A stretch of DNA of 64,000 nt from Alteromonadaceae bacterium 2753L.S.0a.02. GTDB lineage: Bacteria; Pseudomonadota; Gammaproteobacteria; Pseudomonadales; Cellvibrionaceae. Shown here piece after piece: positions 57,946 to 64,000 of the stretch. The position numbers and the translations under genes were made by a program. The notes under the pieces are model-generated. The model saw nothing but the letters and a program-made list of their open reading frames with translations, was not told where the DNA came from and ran no database searches. Within the stretch, counting starts at the first letter, position 1. Each line of letters opens with the position of its first letter. The DNA lies in assembly GCA_007827375.1 (NCBI GenBank), contig VISH01000002.1:1141001-1205000 (forward strand), read 5' to 3'.

Positions 57946-59406
57946 TTAATTTCCTGCATGCCGTTGTGCCAGTTCAGATTCAATGCGGGTTTCCATTTGC
58001 TTGTTGATAGAGTAGAGCAGCATTAACGCTGCAGCGCCAAAAAACGGTAGAGAGCAGTACACACTCACCATCATTTTTATGCCATGTATTGCTGTTGCTG
58101 ATTGGACTGCTGCGCCTTCCTGGTAACCGTAAATACCCAATATACCCAACACCAACGGACCACCGATAGCGATGCCGGCTTTTAAACCCAGAATCATCGC
58201 AGAAAAAATAATCGCAGTAGCGCGGCGGTGATTTTGCCATTCAGAGTAATCGGCAACATCTGCGATCATTGCCCATAGTAACGGAATGGTTATACCGTAA
58301 GAAAAGCCATGTAGAATCTGCGAGATAAACATCCACCCGATGCTATCATTAGGAATAAAGTAAAAGGCCAATAAAAATAGAGTGGAGATGAACAAGGCAA
58401 TTCCGAACACATTGCGTTTGCCAAATTTGTCGGCCAGGGGTTTTGAAAACCCGATGCCGACAATCATCATGATAATGCCGCTACCGTTAAATAGACTGAA
58501 TGCGGATGTACTGGCTTCTTTGGGCCAATTGAAATTGGGCCACGCGGTTTTTATGTTTTCAATAAGGCTGCTAAACCCAATTTGGCGCAAAAATTCCGCA
58601 AGGGCGGGTTCGTGCGCGAAATTTTCAAAATAAAAGATATAAGAATTGCCTTTCAACGGCAGGTTTATAAACACAAAAATGACCACACCAACCATTACCA
58701 ACCAGGGCTTGTTGTTCAGTAGGTCTCCGAGATCCTGTTTGATACTGCTTTCTTCAGATTTCTTCTCAATAACTCGTTCCCGGGTTACCAGAAAACTGAT
58801 AATAAAACAGATGACCGCAACAATACTAAAAACCAGCATAATTCGTTCAAAGCCGACAGCTTTATCGCCGTTACCAAGCACCATTACCAGCGGCAGAAGC
58901 AGAACCTGGATGATAAATTGGGCAACCATTACCGCCACGAAACGATAGCTGGATAGGCTGTTGCGTTCTGCCATGCTGCCTGTTAGTACACCGCTGAGTG
59001 ACGAGTACGGGAGATTGTTCGCGGTGTACAAGGTGGTAAGGAGTAGAAAGGTGATAAAAGCGTAAACAACCTTGGCGTTGTAGCTGAAATTGGGCGTGCT
59101 GAAGGTAAGTAAAATTGCGGCTGCAAAAGGTAGGGATGTCCAGAGAACCCAGGGTCGATAGCGCCCCCAGCGGGTGCGGGTGCGGTCGGCAATAATTCCC
59201 ATCACAGGGCTAAATAACACGCCTCCGACGAAACCTCCTGTAGCAATAATGAGCGAGGCGGTTCCCAATTCCAGTTTATAAACATTCGTATAGTAGTAGG
59301 CAATAAATGTGACCAGAGTTTGGAACACCAAATTGGCCGCTAGGTCGCCGAGGCTGTAACCGGCTTTTTCAATAAATGAGAGTCTTTCTGTTGGGTTGGT
59401 CATCAT
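57946..59406 (-). CDS. GPH-family sugar transporter (MFS, MelB-like)
   Basis: 486 residues with twelve membrane segments. N-terminal EKAGYSLGDLAANLVFQTLVTFIAYYYTNVY (~13-43), the family loop GIIADRTRTRWGRYRPWVLW (~72-91) and NLPYSSLSGVLTG (~128-140) identify the glycoside-pentoside-hexuronide:cation symporters. A cytosolic loop follows at ~205-230. Start ATG 59406 (a second ATG follows directly). Probably imports oligosaccharides such as xylo- or arabino-oligosaccharides; the direct link to the xylanase or GH51 is inference. It is a single-gene unit. Confidence 0.88.
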   Translation of the reverse strand: MMTNPTERLSFIEKAGYSLGDLAANLVFQTLVTFIAYYYTNVYKLELGTASLIIATGGFVGGVLFSPVMGIIADRTRTRWGRYRPWVLWTSLPFAAAILLTFSTPNFSYNAKVVYAFITFLLLTTLYTANNLPYSSLSGVLTGSMAERNSLSSYRFVAVMVAQFIIQVLLLPLVMVLGNGDKAVGFERIMLVFSIVAVICFIISFLVTRERVIEKKSEESSIKQDLGDLLNNKPWLVMVGVVIFVFINLPLKGNSYIFYFENFAHEPALAEFLRQIGFSSLIENIKTAWPNFNWPKEASTSAFSLFNGSGIIMMIVGIGFSKPLADKFGKRNVFGIALFISTLFLLAFYFIPNDSIGWMFISQILHGFSYGITIPLLWAMIADVADYSEWQNHRRATAIIFSAMILGLKAGIAIGGPLVLGILGIYGYQEGAAVQSATAIHGIKMMVSVYCSLPFFGAAALMLLYSINKQMETRIESELAQRHAGN

Positions 59407-59631
59407 AACCTATCTTATATACCGAGGGTTTTGGGTAACCCTGAATTATTATTGGGAGCGTTTTTGGAAATCATCATTATTGCGGATGATAACATTGTGA
59501 CGATGGGAATATGCCACTGCTTCGATGTACTTTTAATTCCTTATAACAATTAGTGCTCATTGACGTAATATCTAATATCTTAGACGGATTTGGCGTATTT
59601 TAACACCTGACATATCAGCTAAAAATAGCTG

Positions 59632-60132
59632 TCACTCGTGCCGGTGGTTTTTTATCAGCACTATGCACCAGAAGAGAATTCCCCCAACGACACCACAGGA
59701 CAAGCACAGCTGATGCAGCTGCTTAATGGTCATCCAGTGTAGAAACGGATTGTTGTCGCTCCACGGAGCAAATGGGAGTAAATCGCCGTGCATCAAGCTG
59801 TCGAGTAACACATGGCTAAAAGTACCGATAAGTGCGCTTACAGCGGCTACGGGCCATGAAATGTGTATGCCTCGTAAGCTCTCCATCCTTAGCAAAAGTA
59901 GGCCAAATTCTCCAAGGTATTTACCACTTAATGCCGCGAGTATCACCAACAGGCTTGCACCAAGGTAGGTGTGTGAAAAGCCATGCAAGTGTCCTTCGCC
60001 GGTGAGAAGCACGACCAATGGCTGAATGTCCATAATAATTTGGGCCCAACCAAATACCATTAAACTGAAACTACCCTGAAGAAGGGCTTTGATTAAAATT
60101 CCCGGCCCCATGTGAAAAGGGGTGAATGGCAT
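59632..60132 (-). CDS. YdjM-like membrane-bound metal-dependent hydrolase family protein
   Basis: About 166 residues from ATG 60132 (GGGAA upstream). MPFTPFHMGPGILIKALL at the start and HGFSHTYLGASLL (~55-67), FSHVLLDSLMHGDLLPFAPWSDNNPF (~105-130) carry the conserved His/Asp set of the YdjM/DUF457 family. Four membrane spans. Family knowledge: E. coli YdjM is LexA-controlled; the enzymatic role is unproven. Confidence 0.75.
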   Translation of the reverse strand: MPFTPFHMGPGILIKALLQGSFSLMVFGWAQIIMDIQPLVVLLTGEGHLHGFSHTYLGASLLVILAALSGKYLGEFGLLLLRMESLRGIHISWPVAAVSALIGTFSHVLLDSLMHGDLLPFAPWSDNNPFLHWMTIKQLHQLCLSCGVVGGILFWCIVLIKNHRHE

Positions 60133-60195
60133 AGCGTAATTCCCAGTCAACGTATTTTTGAAATTTTAGCTTAAACTACCAAACGTAAAGCAGGG

Positions 60196-60318
60196 GTGCG
60201 CTATTTGCTTATTGAATTTCAAACGCGCAAAGGACTCTTTTTGCCAGACACCAGCAGCGAAGCCCAGCAATATTTTATGATTCTCCAAAATTTAACGCGC
60301 AATATCGAGAGGCTTTAA
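60196..60318 (+). CDS. Possible 40-residue small protein
   Basis: GTG-initiated frame reading VRYLLIEFQTRKGLFLPD..., ending MILQNLTRNIERL. Composition is protein-like, but the ribosome binding site is poor (CAGGG directly adjoining) and the 3' 44 bp overlap the convergent AMMECR1 gene. Reported because nothing else explains this intergenic stretch. Confidence 0.22.
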   Translation: MRYLLIEFQTRKGLFLPDTSSEAQQYFMILQNLTRNIERL

Positions 60319-60862
60319 TCTCTCGGCTCCAGAAGTTTGCACCCAGCCGGGCTTTTTCCAGGAGCCTTGTGAGAAAAAGTTGTTTATCGGGTAGGCTTTC
60401 CCAAACGGAAGGTAGAAAGGTCGCGCGCCGGCCATGGTATTCAATAATTAAACCGTCTTTGCCGGGCCGAAGTTGTTGCAAAAGCTGTTCTTTAGAGTTG
60501 AACAGCAGCTCCTCATGGGGCGAAAGCACCGATATAGATATGTGTAATTGTGATATTTCATGGCGCGCAACCGGCTCAAATCGTGTGTCGTGGTAGGCTG
60601 CGGCGAAAGCGTGTTGATGCACATCTGCGGCAAGCGCTTGGGTAGCGCTTAAAGATCCTATGCAGCCGCGCAGCACCAAGTTGTTTGCACTATCGGGTTT
60701 TTTCAATGTAACAAAACTGGCTGCAATTTGCTGTAAGTCTGGATCTTCGAAGTATTTGGTTTCCAAAACACCAAGTTGCCCTTCTGAGATACCAAGTTCA
60801 ATACTGTTGCGGGCAATGCTTAGCAATGTTTGTTGCTTTACGGCATTAAGTGTGAATTGCAT
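60275..60862 (-). CDS. AmmeMemoRadiSam system protein A (AMMECR1 domain)
   Basis: 195 residues. The AMMECR1 signature NLVLRGCIGSL (~60-70), AAYHDTRFEPVARHEISQLHISISVLSPHEEL (~88-119) and GLIIEYHGRRATFLPSVWESLPDKQLFLTRLLEKA (~135-170) are all present. It is cytosolic. Family knowledge: always found with MEMO and a radical SAM enzyme; the reaction is not established here. It lies 38 bp downstream of the MEMO gene. Confidence 0.9.
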   Translation of the reverse strand: MQFTLNAVKQQTLLSIARNSIELGISEGQLGVLETKYFEDPDLQQIAASFVTLKKPDSANNLVLRGCIGSLSATQALAADVHQHAFAAAYHDTRFEPVARHEISQLHISISVLSPHEELLFNSKEQLLQQLRPGKDGLIIEYHGRRATFLPSVWESLPDKQLFLTRLLEKARLGANFWSREIKASRYCALNFGES

Positions 60863-60900
60863 CTGAGCGGTCTATTCATTTATCAATGTTTATATTCCTA

Positions 60901-61695
60901 TCAATTCGCGGTATAGACTGCAAACGAGGCGTAACCTACAACGCGTCGTTTGTCACCAGCTGTATCTCCCGAGTTGCGATAATCCAAAAGATTGATAGAG
61001 CTGTGCTGCTCCTGGAGCACGCTGATAAGTCCGTTAATGGCGGTGCAGCCACACGCTTGCTCGGGTGAAATGCCCACTTTACGCTGTAAAATGCGTTCGC
61101 AGGTATTTTTATCGCGCGTTCGAGCTTCGTGATAGGGGTGAAAGTGACTCAGGTCACTGCTGATAGCTAGAAGAGTGTGTGGATCGTTCCAAAATTGCAT
61201 TATGCAATCATGCAAGGTATCACCCAAATCACCGGATACCGCCAGCGGCACAATCGCAAAACTGGTGAGCACTTGTTGTAAAAAGGGGAGTTGTACCTCG
61301 AGGCTGTGCTCACAACGGTGAGCTTCATCGTTCACAACCACATTTCGGGATGCGACCAATGTTTGTATTGCATCCTGATCGACGGCGATATCGCCGAAAG
61401 GTGTGGCAAAGTAGTTGGCGCTTGTGGTTGCTATGTGACGGGTGGCGACACGATGCGAGGGCCCTATCAATACGACTCGGGTGATTGCATCCTTGCTGTC
61501 GACAAGCGTATTGTAGGCGGCAGCGGCTGTGGCTCCTGAGTAGATGTATCCCGCATGGGGCACAATGAGTGCTTTGGGTGTGTTTGGAATGGGCGGATTT
61601 TTCGCGTTGCCCAACAATTGCTGAATTTGCGCGTGCAATTCCTTGGCATCCGCCGGGTAAAAACTACCTGCAACTGCTGCTGGTCGAGTGAGCAT
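60901..61695 (-). CDS. AmmeMemoRadiSam system protein B (MEMO-like)
   Basis: 264 residues. The MEMO/class III extradiol dioxygenase-like fold: RPAAVAGSFYPADAKEL (~4-20), IVPHAGYIYSGATAAAAY (~45-62, metal His), LIGPSHRVATRHIATT (~76-91), EHSLEVQLPFLQQVL (~125-139) and AISSDLSHFHPYHEA (~178-192). AGGAG lies 7 nt before the ATG. It is divergent from the radical SAM gene with 67 bp between the start codons, so a shared promoter region controls the trio. Confidence 0.92.
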   Translation of the reverse strand: MLTRPAAVAGSFYPADAKELHAQIQQLLGNAKNPPIPNTPKALIVPHAGYIYSGATAAAAYNTLVDSKDAITRVVLIGPSHRVATRHIATTSANYFATPFGDIAVDQDAIQTLVASRNVVVNDEAHRCEHSLEVQLPFLQQVLTSFAIVPLAVSGDLGDTLHDCIMQFWNDPHTLLAISSDLSHFHPYHEARTRDKNTCERILQRKVGISPEQACGCTAINGLISVLQEQHSSINLLDYRNSGDTAGDKRRVVGYASFAVYTAN

Positions 61696-61762
61696 TGCTT
61701 GCTCCTGCGAAGTCTCTCGAATATATCGCTATTGTATGCCCCCAATAGGAGGAATGCGAAAC

Positions 61763-62875
61763 ATGTTGCGACACTTTCTTCCTCAACATTCACATGCTAT
61801 TCGTACAGAGTATTGGCACACCCTAGAAGATAGTCGTGTGCAATGCGACATTTGTCCGCGAGCCTGTAAGTTACATGAAGGGCAGCGCGGGGCATGCTTT
61901 GTTCGCGGCTGCGAGCAGGGCAAAGTGGTGCTTTACAGTTACGGTAAATCCAGTGGATTCTGCGTTGATCCTATTGAGAAAAAGCCGTTGAATCATTTTT
62001 TGCCGGGTACGCCAGTGCTAAGTTTTGGGACTGCGGGCTGTAATTTGGCTTGTAAATTCTGCCAGAACTGGGATATGAGCAAATCTCGTGAAATGGATAC
62101 CTTGAGCTCGCAGGCAATGCCCGAGGAATTGGCATTAAAAGCTGCACAGCTGGGCTGTCGTTCGGTGGCTTTTACCTACAATGACCCTGTTATTTTTCAC
62201 GAATACGCTATTGATACCGCACAGGCGTGCGCGGCGCATGGCGTTAAATCCGTTGCGGTAACTGCGGGCTATATGGCGCCCACTGCTCGTATCGAATTTT
62301 TTAAATATATGGACGCCGCGAATATTGATTTAAAAGCGTTTAACCCCACGTTCTATAAAAATATGTGCGGTGCGCATCTCGAAGATGTATTGCAAACACT
62401 GTGTTACGTGAAGCATGAAACAAAAACCTGGTTGGAGATAACTACTTTACTTATTCCAGACGAAAACGATTCACCCTCTGAATTACATGACTTGTGCGAA
62501 TGGCTGGCAGATAATCTTGGGCTACAGGTGCCCTTGCACTTCACCGCGTTTCACCCCGACTGGAAAATGCGCGACAAACCCCGCACCCCAGTGGCGACCC
62601 TTGAACGCGCCAGAAATATTGCATTGGAGGTGGGGTTGCAGTTTGTTTATACCGGCAATGTCCACGACAGCAAGGGTGGAAGTACCTGGTGTCCGCAATG
62701 CAACAAACGGCTTATTGCCCGGGATTGGTACGAGTTGGGGGAATGGCATCTAAACGTCAACGATGAAAGCTCCGCAGCGCGCTGCGCTTTTTGCGACGCT
62801 GAGATTGTCGGTGTTTTTGATGCGGCACCAGGCGCTTGGGGAGCCAGGCGTATGCGCGTCGAAATGTCTCAGTAA
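61763..62875 (+). CDS. AmmeMemoRadiSam system radical SAM enzyme
   Basis: 370 residues from ATG 61763, placed 10 nt after AGGAGG; earlier ATGs in the frame lie within or before this site. Radical SAM motif GCNLACKFCQNWD (Cys-x3-Cys-x2-Cys; ~93-105), preceded by an N-terminal Cys set (CDICPRACKLHEGQRGACFVRGC). NIDLKAFNPTFYKNMCG and LHFTAFHPDWKM follow. A C-terminal Cys pair set (WCPQCNK, ARCAFCDAEI) adds a zinc- or cluster-binding site. Homologous to pyruvate-formate-lyase activase-like enzymes. Substrate unknown. Confidence 0.93.
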   Translation: MLRHFLPQHSHAIRTEYWHTLEDSRVQCDICPRACKLHEGQRGACFVRGCEQGKVVLYSYGKSSGFCVDPIEKKPLNHFLPGTPVLSFGTAGCNLACKFCQNWDMSKSREMDTLSSQAMPEELALKAAQLGCRSVAFTYNDPVIFHEYAIDTAQACAAHGVKSVAVTAGYMAPTARIEFFKYMDAANIDLKAFNPTFYKNMCGAHLEDVLQTLCYVKHETKTWLEITTLLIPDENDSPSELHDLCEWLADNLGLQVPLHFTAFHPDWKMRDKPRTPVATLERARNIALEVGLQFVYTGNVHDSKGGSTWCPQCNKRLIARDWYELGEWHLNVNDESSAARCAFCDAEIVGVFDAAPGAWGARRMRVEMSQ

Positions 62876-62900
62876 ATCAATGCTCCATTTTTGATTGGAC

Positions 62901-63698
62901 TTATACCAATAAGAAAAATTTCGCACGTGCCAGGTAGGCTTTGCGATCTGCCAAGCCGTTGGTGCCACCGTTAATTTTTCGGGTAATTGCCTCGACGTCG
63001 TCTTCGTCTGCAAGCGCGTTAAGCGCGTGCTTATCCCAAAACCACAAGCTCACGTCCAGGGCATAAACCGGATTATTTGATACCAAATGTTCATTGGGTC
63101 GGGTGAGCAGGTCCAGGTTAGCGTGTTCCGAATAGGCCGCGTAATTTGCGCGACCGGTTAATTGAATTAAGCCGCGACCTTTAAAGCGTTTGCCATCACC
63201 GGGTTCTGTGTTACCCAAATCTGCGCGGCCTTCGTAATCTTCACCGCTGGCAATTTCCTCGGTGTAAGTAAATGACAAACTCTCATGCCCCAGTTGCGCC
63301 AGAAAATGCGCGATTCGCAATGGTGAGCTAATTTGGTAATTGGGCATTTCTGAATTTAACAGCGGTTGAAAAGTCTCAATTTTGGAATGGCTGCCGTGAG
63401 CCATGATGGCAATCAGTGCATCCAGGCTGAGATGCAGGTCTTTTATAATATGCTGGCTTAGGGCGGCAATTGTGTTGCCGTTAGGATCAATGCGTCCGTC
63501 CGGGTTGGCAAGCCCAACGACTTTTTCCTGAAAAAGCTTTATCGCCGCCAATGTGCTGTTGCCCGCTAGGCCATCGACACTTAACTTGCGAGCTAATTGA
63601 AAATCGGGGTGTTCAACCAGGTTTAGTGCCGCTTGAATCACTTTTACGTCGGTTTGTTCATCACTGCCGTTGCTGCCTACGCTGTTGAGTATGGCCAT
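62901..63698 (-). CDS. GH19-type muralytic enzyme with peptidoglycan-binding domain
   Basis: 265 residues without signal peptide. Residues ~15-80 form a PG_binding_1-like domain (VKVIQAALNLVEH, LSVDGLAGNSTLAAIKLFQEKVVG). The catalytic domain (~90-265) has RIAHFLAQLGHESLSFTYTEEI with catalytic Glu (~138), YEGRADLGNTEPGDGKRFKGRGLIQLTGRANYAAYSE and INGGTNGLADRKAYLARAKFF, matching GH19 endolysins/chitinase-like enzymes. The presence of PG-binding favours cell-wall action. It is 100 bp downstream of the GH51 gene. No holin is adjacent. Confidence 0.88.
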   Translation of the reverse strand: MAILNSVGSNGSDEQTDVKVIQAALNLVEHPDFQLARKLSVDGLAGNSTLAAIKLFQEKVVGLANPDGRIDPNGNTIAALSQHIIKDLHLSLDALIAIMAHGSHSKIETFQPLLNSEMPNYQISSPLRIAHFLAQLGHESLSFTYTEEIASGEDYEGRADLGNTEPGDGKRFKGRGLIQLTGRANYAAYSEHANLDLLTRPNEHLVSNNPVYALDVSLWFWDKHALNALADEDDVEAITRKINGGTNGLADRKAYLARAKFFLLV

Positions 63699-63760
63699 CG
63701 TAATTCCTTGTGGGCGGGGGAGTTATAACGAAATTTTAGAGGGGTTTGGAGCGGATTTAA

Positions 63761-63787
63761 AGCGGCACGATTCTGTGTCGTGCCGCT
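63761..63787 (-). terminator. Intrinsic terminator of the GH51 gene
   Basis: AGCGGCACGA / TCGTGCCGCT perfect 10-bp stem, 7-nt loop, followed on the minus strand by TTTAAAT. It lies about 14 bp past the stop. Confidence 0.85.
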
Positions 63788-63800
63788 CCTGAATCAAATA

Positions 63801-64000
63801 TTAATCGAGCTGGACTACCATTACTGATTTGGCCGGAAGCTGCAATACCAACTTGCCGTTTTCGGCCTTATAGGAAATTTTTCTGGGTTCCAGACTGTGC
63901 GGATTTTTAAAGGTGTTGTGTGCGTCCATTTCCTCGGCTGTAAGGAGTTGGCCCTTGGCACGTTTCGCATTACCTGCATCAACCATTACCGCTTTAGCCT
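63801..64000 (-). CDS. GH51 alpha-L-arabinofuranosidase, C-terminal fragment (runs off window)
   Basis: About 66 residues visible, with the frame open at the window edge. ...AKRAKGQLLTAEEMDAHNTFKNPHSLEPRKISYKAENGKLVLQLPAKSVMVVQL is the C-terminal beta-sandwich ending of GH51 arabinofuranosidases, with the diagnostic L-T-A-x-x-M-x-A-H-N-T-F and L-P-A-K-S-V-x-V motifs. Role: removes arabinose side chains of xylan or arabinan, matching the xylanase in the same window. The N-terminal catalytic part lies beyond 64000. Confidence 0.85.
   Translation of the reverse strand, partial: AKAVMVDAGNAKRAKGQLLTAEEMDAHNTFKNPHSLEPRKISYKAENGKLVLQLPAKSVMVVQLD

Noticed and set aside
61688..61762. Longer N-terminus of the radical SAM protein
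   Set aside because: The AGGAGG site lies inside the extension and fits ATG 61763; the added residues are not conserved-looking.

Overview
The window looks like a chromosomal segment of a plant-cell-wall-degrading gammaproteobacterium of the Cellvibrionaceae (Teredinibacter / Saccharophagus / Cellvibrio type). The grounds are a secreted enzyme built from GH11, several carbohydrate-binding modules and CE15 joined by long poly-serine linkers (a habit of this group), the C-terminus of a GH51 arabinofuranosidase at the right edge, a GPH-type sugar transporter, and the Pseudomonadales/Cellvibrionales-like order ruvCAB-ybgC-tolQRAB-pal-cpoB-queE-queC-tRNA-Lys-nadA. The species assignment is inference; no database search was possible.

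Layout. 1-10.3 kb: small membrane and envelope proteins, a secreted protein with a strict 19-residue His-Gly ladder (2686-3762), a FAN1 nuclease overlapping an XPD/DinG-type helicase with a RecB-like N-terminal nuclease motif, an ECF sigma factor with a long C-terminal tail, and a GST. 10.3-19.6 kb: an SNase plus lamin-tail protein, a response regulator, a methyltransferase, the six-module xylanase/glucuronoyl esterase, and a holin plus M15 peptidase pair. 19.8-24 kb: a membrane protein, a GT2 glycosyltransferase whose start region carries a 17-bp tandem duplication, and a four-gene operon of two DUF1538 membrane proteins, a PII-like protein and a CBS-domain protein. 24-38.5 kb: core housekeeping (Holliday junction resolution, Tol-Pal envelope system, queuosine precursor synthesis, tRNA-Lys, NAD synthesis, leucine synthesis with a probable leader peptide, a candidate DNA polymerase III psi subunit, and rimI). 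In this stretch tRNA-Lys is duplicated, and the upstream copy is split in the T loop by a 77-nt structured insertion.

38.6-55.5 kb is accessory: a DUF4382 lipoprotein, an outer-membrane barrel, a subtilase with a tetrapeptide-repeat N-terminus divergent from an ECF sigma/anti-sigma pair, a dual-propeller phytase downstream of a TonB-dependent receptor, a degenerate GGDEF protein with an AraC regulator, a CPBP protease with a Cys-rich lipoprotein, a spondin-domain protein and a beta-propeller protein. The intergenic region between the receptor and the GGDEF gene contains two candidate Pho boxes, one facing each way; this suggests that receptor, phytase and possibly the regulator pair belong to a phosphate-starvation response. 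55.7-64 kb: a WYL regulator, an SDR, a GPH sugar transporter, a YdjM-like membrane protein, the complete AmmeMemoRadiSam trio (AMMECR1, MEMO, radical SAM), a GH19-type muralytic enzyme and the GH51 fragment.

I found no CRISPR array, rRNA, transposase or intact prophage. The most unusual signals are the His-Gly ladder protein, the interrupted tRNA-Lys duplicate, the DUF1538/PII/CBS operon, the facing Pho boxes and the tetrad-repeat subtilase.
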